Shown: in pieces, positions 25,823-37,000 of the stretch | Numbering within the stretch: the first letter of the stretch is position 1 | How the letters are laid out: each line of letters begins with the position of its first letter | Origin: CAUYUA01 sp963575675 | Lineage (GTDB): Bacteria > Pseudomonadota > Alphaproteobacteria > Azospirillales > Azospirillaceae | Assembly (NCBI GenBank): GCA_963575675.1 | Contig: CAUYUA010000111.1 | Span: 1 to 64,000, forward strand | Length of the DNA stretch: 64,000 nucleotides | Reading direction: 5' to 3' | Program-made: the position numbers and the translations under genes | The notes under the pieces: generated by a model | The model's input: only the letters and a program-made list of their open reading frames with translations | Told to the model about the DNA's origin: nothing | Databases searched by the model: none

Positions 25823-28580
25823 AAGGAGGCTCCAAAACCGGAGACGAGTCCTCAACATAGTACGGAGCCACAAAACTAAATGTAGCGCCTTGTCCCAATT
25901 CGCTTTCCACCCAAATCCGCCCACTCAAATGATCAAGAATGCGTCGGCAAATCGCCAACCCCAAACCGGTGCCTTGCGGCTTATTGGTCATCGTATTGCC
26001 GACTTGCCGAAAACGCTCAAAAATGATCTCGGCGTCTTTGTGAGCAATACCGGGGCCGCTATCGTGAATATCGACGCGAACGCCGTCGGCTTGGCTTAAA
26101 ACCGCCACCTCCACACGCCCATCCGGCGGCGTGAACTTCACAGCGTTCGACAAAAGATTGACCGCCACCTGCATCAGACGGTCATAGTCGCCTCGAACCA
26201 TCGGGGTCGGAGTGGCGATCGCCAATTTCAGCGCCACATCCTTGTCGCGAAACAATTGGCTGGTCGCCGAAGCCGCCTGCTGCATCACTTCCCGCAAATC
26301 AACAGGCTCAATCCGCCAGTTGACTTGCCCGGCCTCGATCTTAGCGAAATCGAGAACTTGGTTGATCAACCGAGTCAACCTCTCGCTTTCTCGAATGATC
26401 AGTCCGAGAAACTCCTGCCTCTGCTCAATCCCTATATCGGGATCGTCATACAGAATTTCTGAAAAAGCGCGAATAGACGTCAATGGCGTGCGCAGCTCAT
26501 GCGTAACCGTCGATAAGAAATCGTCCTTCATCCGATCCAGCTCACGAAGCTGCTCGTTGGCTATGCGCAACGCTGCCGATGTGCGCTCCAGCTCCGCCGA
26601 TTTCTGTTCGAGTTGACGGCTATACTCGATGACATGCGAGGTTTCATCCAACATACGCATCAGCTCCGGGATGCTGAACTCGCCTCCCTTCACCGCCGAA
26701 GCCAAAGCCACGCGCGCAGAAGCGGCTCCGATGGCTCCAGCCAGCAACCGCTCGGCATACCGCACCAACTCGGCGCCGGCTTGTCGATGCGGCTCCAAAA
26801 GCACCTGATGCCGCAAAGAGAACTGATTAAACGCCTGCTCGGCGCGACTAGGGCCTATAAATCGCGAGACCAGACGCAGCAAGTCATCCACTGTCGCGCT
26901 GCCGCGCCAACGACCAGGAGTGACGGTCATATCCGATTGCTGAAAAACTTCCACAAAGGCGGTGGCTTGGACGCGCTCTCCGAGCGTTGGGCGATCGAAC
27001 AACGACACGCCGATGTATAGGCCTATATTAAAAACGCCGCTCCAGAACAAGGAGTGCGTCAACGGATCCATGCCCGTGACGCCGAACAGAGCATACGGAC
27101 GCAACAAGCGCAGCCCCCACGGGCCAAGCTCGATGAATTCCGGCGAAAGAAACCAACCGGAACGAGCAAAAGAGGGCAACAACAGAGTGTACCCCCAAAA
27201 AGCGATTCCAGCCAAAAGACCGGAAATAGCGCCTCGCCGCGAACCATTGGTCCAAAAGAGCCCTCCAATCAAGGCCGGCGCAAATTGCGCAACCGCCGCG
27301 AAGGAAATCAAACCAATGGAGACCAACGCATAGGCGCTGCCGGCAAACCGCACATAGGCGTACCCCAAGAGAAGAATAACGGCGATGGAAACACGACGAA
27401 TCGTAAGCAGCAATCGACTGAGATCGCTCTGTTGATCAAGAGCAAACCATCGCAAATGCAACAAAATCGGCATAATCAGATCATTGCAAAGCATGGTGCT
27501 CAAAGCGACGGCCTCAACGATCACCATGCCTGTGGCCGCAGATAATCCACCAATGAACACCAACAAAGCCAAAGACTGCCAGCCTTCGGAAAGCGGCAAT
27601 GCAAGCAAAAACATATCGGGATCAACCGACATGTTGGGAAAACGCAACAATCCCGCAATAGCCACCGGCAAAACAAAAAGATTAATCAGAAGAAGGTAGA
27701 GGGGAAACAGCCACAATGCGCGTCCTAAATAACGCTCACTCACGTTTTCAATCACCATAATTTGGAATTGGCGAGGCAAACAAATAATCGCCAACATCGA
27801 TAATAGAGTGATGGAAAACCAACTCTCATCCGAAAGCGGCGGAGTTGCCGTAAAAAGCCGAGAAATATCAACACGACCATGAGCGCGAGTGAATAGATCG
27901 GAGAACCCGTCGTTCATAACGTAGGTGATGAAAATACCGACGGCAAGAAACGCCAGGAGCTTTACAACCGACTCAAAAGCAACGACGGCAACCAATCCCG
28001 GATGATGCTCTGCGACGTCGATATGGCGCGTGCCGAAGATAATGGCGAACGCCGCCATAGCGACCGAGACATAAAAAGCATTATCGAACAGCACCATGCG
28101 ACCGACTTCGCCGAAACCGGAAGGATCCGTTCCGGACAACACATCGAAGCTGGACGAAAGCGCTTTCAACTGAAGAGCAATGTAGGGCGTCGTGCCGACC
28201 ACCGCCACCAAAGTGATGATTCCGCCCAGAACTTGGCTTTTTCCGTAACGAGACGCGATGAAATCCGCAATGGAGGTGATGCGTTGACGCTTGGCGATGC
28301 GCAAAATCTTGCCCAACACCAAAGGCCCGAGAGCCATCAACAAGGTGGGGCCGATGTATATCGGAAGAAAGCCTATTCCGACCGAAGCCGCGCGTCCAAT
28401 GCTGCCGTAGAACGTCCATGTCGTGCAATAGATCGCCAAAGACAAGGCGTAGATCGATGGGCGCATAATCACGCTTCGCCCCTGATCGGCGCGACGATCC
28501 GCCCAATAAGCTATGGCGAACAGACCAAAGACATACGCAAACGAAGACGCCGCCACCACAATTCCCGGCATCGTCGTCAT
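25809..28580 (-). CDS. Sensor histidine kinase with a sodium/solute-symporter (SSF) N-terminus, CbrA-like
   Basis: About 923 aa, inner membrane. The first ~570 residues form a PutP-like SSF domain with about 13 membrane helices, starting PGIVVAASSFAYVFGLFAIAYWADRRA. Then a STAC-type segment (RYAERLLAGAIGAASARVALASA), a coiled coil (YSRQLEQKSAELERTSAALRIANEQLRELDRMKDDF), HisKA with the phosphorylated histidine in STVTHELRTPLTSIRAFSEIL, and HATPase_c (NLLSNAVKFTPP, DSGPGIA, KPQGTGLGLAICRRILDHLSG). The architecture matches CbrA-like kinases that sense nutrients or C/N balance. Start at 28580 has GGGAG before it. No response regulator or STAS partner is adjacent, so its partner is unknown. Confidence 0.92.
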   Translation of the reverse strand: MTTMPGIVVAASSFAYVFGLFAIAYWADRRADQGRSVIMRPSIYALSLAIYCTTWTFYGSIGRAASVGIGFLPIYIGPTLLMALGPLVLGKILRIAKRQRITSIADFIASRYGKSQVLGGIITLVAVVGTTPYIALQLKALSSSFDVLSGTDPSGFGEVGRMVLFDNAFYVSVAMAAFAIIFGTRHIDVAEHHPGLVAVVAFESVVKLLAFLAVGIFITYVMNDGFSDLFTRAHGRVDISRLFTATPPLSDESWFSITLLSMLAIICLPRQFQIMVIENVSERYLGRALWLFPLYLLLINLFVLPVAIAGLLRFPNMSVDPDMFLLALPLSEGWQSLALLVFIGGLSAATGMVIVEAVALSTMLCNDLIMPILLHLRWFALDQQSDLSRLLLTIRRVSIAVILLLGYAYVRFAGSAYALVSIGLISFAAVAQFAPALIGGLFWTNGSRRGAISGLLAGIAFWGYTLLLPSFARSGWFLSPEFIELGPWGLRLLRPYALFGVTGMDPLTHSLFWSGVFNIGLYIGVSLFDRPTLGERVQATAFVEVFQQSDMTVTPGRWRGSATVDDLLRLVSRFIGPSRAEQAFNQFSLRHQVLLEPHRQAGAELVRYAERLLAGAIGAASARVALASAVKGGEFSIPELMRMLDETSHVIEYSRQLEQKSAELERTSAALRIANEQLRELDRMKDDFLSTVTHELRTPLTSIRAFSEILYDDPDIGIEQRQEFLGLIIRESERLTRLINQVLDFAKIEAGQVNWRIEPVDLREVMQQAASATSQLFRDKDVALKLAIATPTPMVRGDYDRLMQVAVNLLSNAVKFTPPDGRVEVAVLSQADGVRVDIHDSGPGIAHKDAEIIFERFRQVGNTMTNKPQGTGLGLAICRRILDHLSGRIWVESELGQGATFSFVAPYYVEDSSPVLEPPSTQG

Positions 28581-28810
28581 ATTTGTGCTCCCTCGTGTAA
28601 ACGCCCGCGTCTTGACGGCCCCAAATCGCCCGATCATACCCCGAAAGAGCAACGCAACGAAGACTTAATTTCAAGACGCGACAAACGGCAAATAAAAACG
28701 TCGCCACTCTTTTCACTTTCCGTTCTCTTCCCATCCCTTCCCGCGCCTGCAAAACGAGCACTCACATAAGAGACAAAGAGAGGACAAAAAGAGAAATCAA
28801 CATATCTTGT

Positions 28811-30484
28811 TTAACGTGGCTTATCACGCCGCAGAGCCCATTTCACTGAAACGCCATTTTCACTCGATTCGCCACTCACCACAATTTGCGTGGTCGGACA
28901 GGGATCGTCATCCGTTCCAAAATAAATGCTCTCCGCAATCTCCAGCCGAACTCCCGGCGAGACCCGCAATCCCCACATCGCCCCACTCGCCAACTCCAAC
29001 CGCACGATCTGATCATGGCCGACGACATCGATCGTTGGGTGAACGCTGGGATGGAGGTGAAAACGCAATGCAAATGGAAACGATTTGAGTTTCGCGCCTA
29101 AAACCGGCTCCAGCGCATCTTCTCCGCGCAAATCGTCGCCGCCGTCGCCCAAGAACAACCGCCGCCGATGAAGCAAATTGAAGTTCGGAGAATATCCGTT
29201 GTGAACAGCCACCACCATAACGGCGCCGTTGGCTTCTTGACGCTCGCAGCTCACATGACCGGGCCTCCGCCCAATGCCGCCATCGGGAAGCACTTCAGAT
29301 GAGTTTGTCTCCGCAACGGACAGGGTGGAATGCGCCGCCGTTCCGGCCAGAGCGGCGCGCCAAGGCCCTCCCACGGCGGGATGCGCGCCGCAATTGACAA
29401 TGATGCGCTCTTTTCCGACGCTGAATTCAAAACTCAACACTCCGGCGTGACACTTCTGATCAGAGCCCGACGGCGCCGGATAACCGACATCGAGCATCAC
29501 GATGGATCTTCCGACCATAATGCGCTCGAAACCGGAAGCCGTCGCGCTTTTCATGGGACGACCGCGCGCGTCGGCCTGAGCCAAAACGGTGTCAACCAAC
29601 AGAGGCTCTTCCTCGCGCCCGCCGTTGAAAAGCCCTAATCCACCGTCGCCATGCCGAAAAAAACGCAAAGCGGGAGTCATGCGATCGATAGCGTGTTGCA
29701 GCACTTCAGGAACCGGAGTTTTCGAGACGCGCAAAATCGAACGGATATCGATCAAATGACGCAGAACCAATAATTGCGTCGAGGGATTGCGTTCAACGTG
29801 ACAACCGTCGGCGAGAATTTGCGAAGGCAGCTCATGCACCAAACCTTGCAAGCCTTCGTGCGCCAAACGCTCGTTGCCTTTGAGCGCCAAGCCGCCATAA
29901 ACCAACCCCTTGAGCGCCACCAATAAAGCCGCGCCCTGCAACTGTCCCGGCGCAACGCGAGCCAAATGGCGCGTTTGGCGACATAAACTATCAAAAACGC
30001 AAAATCGGAATCCTTCGTCGGCGCTGGCGCAAAAAAAATCGTGCAAACCGATCCAGTTGGCGATTCGGGCGCCCAGACGATCCGGAGTCCATGAATAGCC
30101 GTTCCAAACCGCGTTGCAATAGGCCCAACCATAGACCAACGCCCTCGCCTGCCTTCGGGCGGCGTCTCCCCCCAGCGCGCGCAGATCGCGCATCCAGTCG
30201 AAGCTCTGCAAGCTTTGCAAAAACGCAGGCGTCGCGTTTCTGGGGCGCCAAAAATCATCGCTGGTCGGAGGTTCAGGCAACTGCAAAGTCTGACCGGCCA
30301 GAGAAAAGCAACCACGCCGAATGCCGTCGCCAACCGCCGCGTTTCCCATCCACGGATCCGGCGGAACCACGGCAAGAGCGCTCGGCGTGTGCCCAGCAAG
30401 CGTTAGATTGTATAACGGGTTGCCGAAAGCCAGCACTCGCGCCCCATCCCGCAACAGGGTCAGCGCATCGCGTGAGCCGGTCAT
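28811..30484 (-). CDS. Heparinase II/III family protein
   Basis: 557 aa. The N-terminal two thirds form an alpha-helical toroid (DWMRDLRALGGDAARRQARALVYGWAYCN, WTPDRLGARIANWIGLHDFF). The C-terminal third is the beta-sandwich with SFEFSVGKERIIVNCGAHPAVGGPWRAALAGTAAHSTLSVAETNSSEVL, the family's most conserved stretch. Homologues are broadly present in alphaproteobacteria that make no heparin and probably cut an acidic polysaccharide or have an envelope role; substrate not predictable. No signal peptide is evident at this start (AAGGACGCC before ATG 30484). The usual partners rsmB and purH are absent here. Confidence 0.87.
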   Translation of the reverse strand: MTGSRDALTLLRDGARVLAFGNPLYNLTLAGHTPSALAVVPPDPWMGNAAVGDGIRRGCFSLAGQTLQLPEPPTSDDFWRPRNATPAFLQSLQSFDWMRDLRALGGDAARRQARALVYGWAYCNAVWNGYSWTPDRLGARIANWIGLHDFFCASADEGFRFCVFDSLCRQTRHLARVAPGQLQGAALLVALKGLVYGGLALKGNERLAHEGLQGLVHELPSQILADGCHVERNPSTQLLVLRHLIDIRSILRVSKTPVPEVLQHAIDRMTPALRFFRHGDGGLGLFNGGREEEPLLVDTVLAQADARGRPMKSATASGFERIMVGRSIVMLDVGYPAPSGSDQKCHAGVLSFEFSVGKERIIVNCGAHPAVGGPWRAALAGTAAHSTLSVAETNSSEVLPDGGIGRRPGHVSCERQEANGAVMVVAVHNGYSPNFNLLHRRRLFLGDGGDDLRGEDALEPVLGAKLKSFPFALRFHLHPSVHPTIDVVGHDQIVRLELASGAMWGLRVSPGVRLEIAESIYFGTDDDPCPTTQIVVSGESSENGVSVKWALRRDKPR

Positions 30485-30640
30485 GGCGTCCTTATCCCAT
30501 AAAAAGGTCTCTGCAACATGGTCACGACGAAGACTCTAAACCAAAGGAAAGCGCGTTGTTCTATGCCGGATTCTCGACGCGACGTCCATGATTTCGGCGC
30601 GTCGAAGGCGACGACGACGGAAAGAATTCACACCCTAATT

Positions 30641-31423
30641 TTAAAGAGTCTCGTCGAAGGCGTAGACATCCATCGCCAGAACGCCGAAGCTGTAACTGTT
30701 ATGAATCCGCCGTCCACGCCCTGCCGCTCCCATAGCGACGAAAAGAGGCAACAGATGCTCATCGGTGGGATGATTTTCACGGGAAAACGGAGCTTGATTG
30801 TGAAAATCCATCAAGCAATCCGCACGCCCCTCAGCGACGCAATCGGCGGCCCAATCAGCGAAAGCAGAGACCCAATCAGGAGGCGGATCATCCTGACCAT
30901 AGAGTCCGAAAGCCCGTAAATTATGGGTGACGGCTCCGGAACCAATGATCAACACGCCTTGATCGCGCAGAGGACGCAGCGCTTGCCCCACCCGCCAATG
31001 GTGAGTGGACGCGGCGGCAGGTTGAATCGACAGGGGAATAACGGGAATATCTGCGTCGGGAAACATCAAGGTCAACGGAGCCCAAACCCCATGATCAAGT
31101 CCGCGCGTCGGATCGAGGGAAGCGGAAACGCCTGCTGCGGTTAGAGCGTCAAGAGCGGCCTGCGCAAGATCGGGGGCTCCGGAAGCCGAATAGCGCATAT
31201 TATAGAGCGCTTTTGGAAAGCCGTAGAAGTCGTGAATGGTTTCAGGACGCGCGGCGGCGCCGAGAGCCGGCTTAGGCGTAAGCCAGTGAGCTGAAGCGAC
31301 AAGAATTGCGCGAGGACGAGATAATTTGCATCCAAGTTCAACAAGAAATCGGCGCGCAGGAGTTTCTTCAAGAACCATCGTCGGAGCGCCGTGAGAAATA
31401 AACAAACTGGGTTGAGGCGCCAT
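30641..31423 (-). CDS. Class III extradiol ring-cleavage dioxygenase (DODA/YgiD type)
   Basis: 260 aa, cytosolic, of the LigB/4,5-DOPA dioxygenase family, which uses a non-heme metal to open catechol rings. PSLFISHGAPTMVLEETPARRFL is the standard start, carrying the first metal-ligand histidine. Further conserved points: ILVASAHWLTPKP, LDHGVWAPLTLMFPDADIPVIPLSIQP with its histidine, and VLIIGSGAVTHNLRA. AGGGGAACGATA gives a good ribosome site. It stands between dnaQ and the heparinase-family gene with ordinary gaps; no aromatic degradation genes are nearby, so the true substrate is open. Confidence 0.9.
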   Translation of the reverse strand: MAPQPSLFISHGAPTMVLEETPARRFLVELGCKLSRPRAILVASAHWLTPKPALGAAARPETIHDFYGFPKALYNMRYSASGAPDLAQAALDALTAAGVSASLDPTRGLDHGVWAPLTLMFPDADIPVIPLSIQPAAASTHHWRVGQALRPLRDQGVLIIGSGAVTHNLRAFGLYGQDDPPPDWVSAFADWAADCVAEGRADCLMDFHNQAPFSRENHPTDEHLLPLFVAMGAAGRGRRIHNSYSFGVLAMDVYAFDETL

Positions 31424-31498
31424 TATCGTTCCCCTGCAAAGAGTAAGAATTCTCGACCTATAATCACACGCGCTATTTCAGGTTAATTCTTGGCTGTT

Positions 31499-32167
31499 TC
31501 AGGCATTTAACCATATCGGCGATTTCAATTGCTTCAACAAGGCTTCATGAGCGGTCAACTCCTCTGGCGAAGGAGCGTGGGGACGCGGAGATCGAAATTG
31601 ACGTTCACGTTTCACACTCTGCGTCTTCGTCGCGGTCACCAAATCGAATCCGGCTTGCCGACCTCCCAGCAACTCAATGTAGCATTCAGCCAACAATTGC
31701 GCATCAAGCAACGCACCATGCAACGTGCGGTTTGAATTGTCGATTCCAAAGCGTTTACATAACGCATCCAGACTTGCCTGAGCCCCAGGAAATTTACGAC
31801 GCGCGATCTGCACCGTATCGGTTGCGCGACTCATCGGCAAGGTCGGAAGTTTTACTCTTCCCAGCTCCGCGTTAAGAAACTTCATGTCGAACACGGCGTT
31901 ATGGATAATCAGAGGAGATTGACCGATGAACTCCAAGAACTCGCCGACAATATTGCCAAAGACGGGAAACTGCGAGAGGAACTCTTCGGACAACCCATGA
32001 ACTCGGAAAGCGTCTGCGGGCATGTCTCGTTCAGGGTTGATGTACCATTGTCGGCGCAAACCTGTTGGCAGATGATTATGCAACTCCACGCATCCGATTT
32101 CGACGACGCGATGCCCTTCTTCCGGTTTGAATCCTGTGGTCTCTGTGTCCAGAACAATTTCCCGCAT
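31499..32167 (-). CDS. dnaQ: DNA polymerase III epsilon subunit (3-prime to 5-prime proofreading exonuclease)
   Basis: 222 aa, proofreading subunit of the replicative polymerase. All three DEDDh motifs are present: ExoI IVLDTETTGFKPEEGHRVVEIGCVEL, ExoII PLIIHNAVFDMKFLNAEL and ExoIII RTLHGALLDAQLLAECYIEL. The short C-terminal tail, SPRPHAPSPEELTAHEALLKQL, fits the segment that binds the polymerase alpha subunit. Normal length. It sits between nadE and the dioxygenase on the same strand, without the coaE, maf or secB genes that often flank it. Confidence 0.96.
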   Translation of the reverse strand: MREIVLDTETTGFKPEEGHRVVEIGCVELHNHLPTGLRRQWYINPERDMPADAFRVHGLSEEFLSQFPVFGNIVGEFLEFIGQSPLIIHNAVFDMKFLNAELGRVKLPTLPMSRATDTVQIARRKFPGAQASLDALCKRFGIDNSNRTLHGALLDAQLLAECYIELLGGRQAGFDLVTATKTQSVKRERQFRSPRPHAPSPEELTAHEALLKQLKSPIWLNA

Positions 32168-32241
32168 CTTCGCTCTCTCTTAAGAAAATTTATTTTCCTT
32201 TAACCCACTTTTTTCAAACTGCCTTATCCTGTCTCGTCTTT

Positions 32242-33912
32242 TTACTCACGAAAACCGTTCACAATCGGATAACGCCGGTCTCGACCAAAGTTCTTCCGCG
32301 TGATCTTCACTCCGGGAGGCGCCTGTCGCCTTTTATATTCCGCCCCATACAACAAATTCTGCACCCGAAGCGTCGCCTCGCGCGACCAACCTTCCGCCAC
32401 AATCTCTCCAATCGGCAACTCGAAATCCACCAAACGCTCCAAAATCGGGTCCAGTTGGGCATAGGGCATCAGACTCGCCTCATCCGTCTGCCCCGGCCGC
32501 AATTCCGCCGTCGGCGGCTTGGTGATGATCCGCTCTGGAATCACCAAGCCGCTCGGCCCCAATCCCGTCTCCGGTTGGTGGAGATTGCGCCATCGCGACA
32601 ACGCAAAAACCGTCGTTTTATAAATATCTTTCAACACCGAATAACCGCCGCACATATCGCCATACAACGTAGCGTAGCCGGTCGCCATTTCCGACTTGTT
32701 CCCGGTGGTGAGAACCATAAACCCGAATTTATTCGACAACGCCATCAAGGTCACGCCACGCAACCGTGATTGCAGGTTCTCCTCGGTGACGTCTCCCGCT
32801 CCAGCGGACTCTGCGGCAAACAACGGCGCCAACATCCCCGTCAACGCTTCAACTCCGGGATTAATCGCAATCTCATCAATTCGCGCTCCGAGCTTGCGCG
32901 CACACGCCGATGCATCTTCCAAGCTCTCGGAGCTGGTGTAGCGCGACGGCATCATGACGCAACGCACGCACTCCGCCCCCAGAGCATCCACAGCGACCGC
33001 CGCGCTCAACGCTGAATCAATTCCACCCGACATCCCCAGCAACACGCCACGAAAACGACTCTTCCTTACATAATCTCTCAGACCGATCATCATCGCGCCA
33101 TAGATCCCCGCCAAATGCGAGGGCTGCTCCACATGAGGCTCCGGTCGACATGCCCACCGCCCATCGGCCTCGCGCCTCCAGTGAGTCACTAAAATTTGCT
33201 CACGCCACGCCGCCATTTGAACCGGGACATCGCCTTGAGCGTTCACCACAAATGACGCGCCATCAAAAACCAATTCGTCTTGGCCGCCGATTTGATTCAG
33301 ATACACCAGAGGCGCCCCAGTTTCCGCCACCCGCGCCGCAGCCAAAGAGCGCCGCACGTCGAATTTATCCACTTCGTAAGGCGACCCATTGGGCGCAAGC
33401 AAGATTTCAGCGCCCGCCGCCGCCAGCGCGTCGGTTACGCGCGACGTCCATATGTCTTCGCAAATAGGGACGCCCAGCTTGACGCCACGAAAAAGGATCG
33501 GCTCCGGCAGAGGCCCCGCCACAAACACGCGCTTTTCGTCAAACACCCCATAATTCGGTAAATTGTGCTTATAGCGGCAAGCGGCGATAGTCCCGCCTTC
33601 CAATAAGAACACGGCGTTATAGACGGCGGAATCATCTTCGCGCCAGGGGCCAGAAACCAGCAGAGCAGGACCACCATCCGCAGTATCAGCCGCCAAATCG
33701 CGAATCGCTTGCATGGCGTGACACAAGAAACTACGCCGCAGCACCAGATCTTCTGGCGGATAGCCGACCACGACCAGTTCACTGAAAAGAACGAGATCGG
33801 CCCCAGCTTCGGCGGCGAGGCTTCGCGCGGCGCGAATGCGCTCCACATTGCCGGAAATATCGCCAACCTTAGGATTGATTTGCGCCAAAGCGAGAGAAAA
33901 GCGATCCGTCAT
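32242..33912 (-). CDS. nadE: Glutamine-dependent NAD+ synthetase
   Basis: Makes NAD+ from nicotinate adenine dinucleotide, ATP and ammonia released from glutamine. 556 aa in two domains. N-terminal carbon-nitrogen hydrolase (LALAQINPKVGDISGN, LVLFSELVVVGYPPEDLVL with the catalytic Glu, YKHNLPNYGVFDEKRVF with the Lys, VPICEDIW with the nucleophile Cys). C-terminal synthetase with the PP-loop LLGMSGGIDSALSAAVAVDALG and FMVLTTGNKSEMATGYATLYGDMCGGYSVLKDIYKT. Start at 33912 (MTDRFSLALAQ) fits the family; another ATG lies at 33924. Complete. Confidence 0.96.
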   Translation of the reverse strand: MTDRFSLALAQINPKVGDISGNVERIRAARSLAAEAGADLVLFSELVVVGYPPEDLVLRRSFLCHAMQAIRDLAADTADGGPALLVSGPWREDDSAVYNAVFLLEGGTIAACRYKHNLPNYGVFDEKRVFVAGPLPEPILFRGVKLGVPICEDIWTSRVTDALAAAGAEILLAPNGSPYEVDKFDVRRSLAAARVAETGAPLVYLNQIGGQDELVFDGASFVVNAQGDVPVQMAAWREQILVTHWRREADGRWACRPEPHVEQPSHLAGIYGAMMIGLRDYVRKSRFRGVLLGMSGGIDSALSAAVAVDALGAECVRCVMMPSRYTSSESLEDASACARKLGARIDEIAINPGVEALTGMLAPLFAAESAGAGDVTEENLQSRLRGVTLMALSNKFGFMVLTTGNKSEMATGYATLYGDMCGGYSVLKDIYKTTVFALSRWRNLHQPETGLGPSGLVIPERIITKPPTAELRPGQTDEASLMPYAQLDPILERLVDFELPIGEIVAEGWSREATLRVQNLLYGAEYKRRQAPPGVKITRKNFGRDRRYPIVNGFRE

Positions 33913-33961
33913 GATCGTATCCATAAAGAAAAAAGAAAACCCATGAGAAAAACGGACAACA

Positions 33962-34043
33962 AAATAAACGGGTCCAGGGACTGCGGTCCTCGTCGCGGGG
34001 CAATCCCTCACGACCAAAAACGCAGTTCCTGGACCCGTTTATT
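33962..34043. repeat. Dispersed palindromic element, short form
   Basis: AATAAACGGGTCCAGG (from 33963) returns inverted as CCTGGACCCGTTTATT (to about 34042), with further pairing of ACTGCG/CGCAGT and the CGTCG/CGACC regions inside. There is no inner G/C hairpin. AT-rich ends on both sides make it a plausible bidirectional terminator. It is 3-prime of the alpha-2-macroglobulin gene and 5-prime of nadE. Confidence 0.88.
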
Positions 34044-34074
34044 TATTCTTTCCGATTTCGACACAACATCATTT

Positions 34075-37000
34075 CTATTCCGCAGGAAGCACAGTGATCC
34101 GCCCCATTGCCTGACGCGCAAAGAACCGAGGTTTATACATATCCTCAACCTGAGCGCCCGGCAATTCGTAACTCCCCGGAGTCACCGCCCGCACAATAAA
34201 GGCCAGTTTAAACTTTGCACTATCTTGAGAAAGATTTACCGCCGCAACATAACGATCATCGCGGGCCTCCGCCATAACGGTGTCGGTCAATTCCGTCAAC
34301 CACGCCAATTCTTGAACTCCCCCCGCGCCGAGCGCACGGTTTTCGATCTCCCAACCTGCCGGCAACAAGTGAGAAATCAAAGCCTGGTGATACAACTTTG
34401 TGTTGGCTTCACCCTCGATAGTGATGACGAACACGTCGTTCTGACGCACCAGATCAAGATTCAAAGGCGCGCCATCCCGTTGGAAGAAACCGCGCTTAAT
34501 CTTGAATCCCTCACGCGCAGCAACCACAGGCTGAGACGGCGCGCCATAAACGGCGACCGACTCCCATACAGGCTTAGCCCCAGCATTGCTCATACGCAGC
34601 CCTTGAGCCAGCTCGACAGAAGACGGAGTCAAGTGGATGGCCTCGCCACGCAAAACCGTGGGACGCCCCGCCACCGACAAGGCAACCGGCGCCGCCCCTT
34701 TCATCAAAGTCGAAGCGGCCAACGTGAGCCAAGCTTGTTCTTGCGTGCTGGTCTGAGCGACGCTGATCTCATTGGCGGGAAGACGGTCGACGAGCGCCGC
34801 CAATCCAGCGCCACCCGGCCCCGCAAGAACCGGCTTCGGCGGTTTATTGACCGGCCACCCTCCGGCGCTTCCTTCTGTCGGAACATTCGTAGCACCGACG
34901 GGAGCACCGACGTTCGGGACAGAGTTGACGTTCGGGAGAGAAACGTTGCTCAACAAATCAACTTCACCCAGAGTGGTAATCAACGCCGCCGCATCCCGAA
35001 CAGTCGAGCCGTAATCCTCATACCAAGGATCTCGAGCCAACTGCGCCAGAGCGGCGTTTGCGGCGGTCTGCGCCCGTTCGCGATCTCCTAAACGCGCCAA
35101 AGCCGCAGCCAATTGCCCTTTGGACAAAGGCGACGGCAAATGATCAAGGAAAGCATCGCTGAAGTAGCGAGCCGGTCCAGGAGTCAGAACGCCCGCCAAA
35201 GCCAGAACATGCAGAGCGTAAGATCGACTGGCCAAATAAGGCGGTGTGTCGCCGCCATCAATGGCGTGTCGCCGCAACGCGGTCAAACCGGCAATGTAAG
35301 GGGCTTCCGGAACGGCGCGGCCTTTGGCGCGAGCGCGAACAAGGAACTCCATGGCGTAAGCGGAGAGCCACAAATGCTCTTCGCCGCGCGCGCTCCACAC
35401 GGAGAAAGCGCCGTCATAGCGTTGTTTATCCAGAATTTGAGCAATTGCTTTATCAACTCGCGCTTCCAGAGTGTTCGATTCGGCCTCGACAAGCGAACGC
35501 TCAACCCCCAACGCCTGCTCAACATCGTTCAGCGCCAAAAGAGGCAACGCGCGGCTGGTGATTTGCTCCAAACAGCCGTAGGGATAACGATCAAGCGCTT
35601 TAACCAACCCGCCGACGTCGAACGGCGGAGCTGAAGACCACGAGACGGTAAGCCCCGCCGAGCCGGGAACATATCCGGCCAAAGCGGAGGCGCCGACATC
35701 GACCGTCAAACCGGGCTCAATCTGACGCGTGATGAAAGTGGTCTCCACCGGACGCCCAGAACGCACGGCGATCCCGAATTGATGACTGACTTGAACGCCA
35801 GGCCCATTAACAACAACGGTCACGGAGCCAAGCCCAACCGAAGCGCCCTGCAACGGAACCACCAGCATCTGACGAGCGTTGCGCTCCAAAGCAACGGAAT
35901 AGCGATCCTGACCGAACGGAACCGCGACGGCGCCCTTGGCGTTGACGACGACGCTCCAGGTTCCAGCTTCGCCCTCGACGTTATGAAGAGAAATAGCGAC
36001 GCGACTATCGTCTCCGGGCGCCAAGAAGCGCGGCAAAGTAACGTCCGCAACCAACGGATCGCGAATAGTCATCGACCCGACGCCGGAGCCGACTCGCTCG
36101 CGATCCCACGCCACCGCCATTAAACGCGCTTGCCCGGTGAAGTCGGGCAGCGTCAAGCGAATGCGGGCGCTCCCATCGGCGTCGACCTTCACCGGCCCTT
36201 GGAACAGAGACAAGATCACCACCGGCACCGTCGGCAGACCTTTTCCGCCTCCGGCGTCGCCGCCTTGACGCAGAACGCCGGTCGAACCATCGATCGTGTC
36301 GATCAAGCGTCCATAGTCGTCACGGATATCCAGTCCCAGAGCCCGTTTGCCGAAGTAGTGTTTGCCGGGATCGGGAGAAACAAAATTGGTGAGTTGCAGA
36401 ATGCCCTCATCGACCGCCGCCAGCGTGACGTAGGCGTCTTTCGCAGGCGCGCCGCCGGCGACGGAGACTCGAATCGGAACCTCAATGGTCTGACGCGGCC
36501 GCACCACCTCCGGAGCCTCAATCGCCAGCGATAAGGTCCGCGCCGCCGCATCCACAGCCACCCAAGTCAAACCGATCGCCCGCACCGGCAAACGATCTTT
36601 GCCGCGCACGGGTGGTCGATAAACCGTGGCCGTGACATAAGCGCCCGGCCCCCAATCCGAAGACACCGGAATTTCGACGGTCGCTCCTTTGGCGGGAACG
36701 CTCAACGCGCGCGACATCAAGACTTTATCGGTGGCGACGGTTAACAACACCTCTCCGGCGAAGGGCGGAGAAATGCGGATTTTAGCCTTCTCGCCGACCA
36801 CATAAGCCGCCTTGTCGGCCACCACTTCGACTTGATCAGGAGTATCGCCGACTTGCGGCGCAACTTCCCATCCCGACGAAAAGCGGAACGAGGTCGCAAC
36901 CCGCGTGGTTTTGTCGAACACCTCCAGACGATAACGGCCATAAGGCAAAGCGCCGAACGTCTGCGTCGCCGGAACGCCTTGAGCCGACAAAGACATCACG

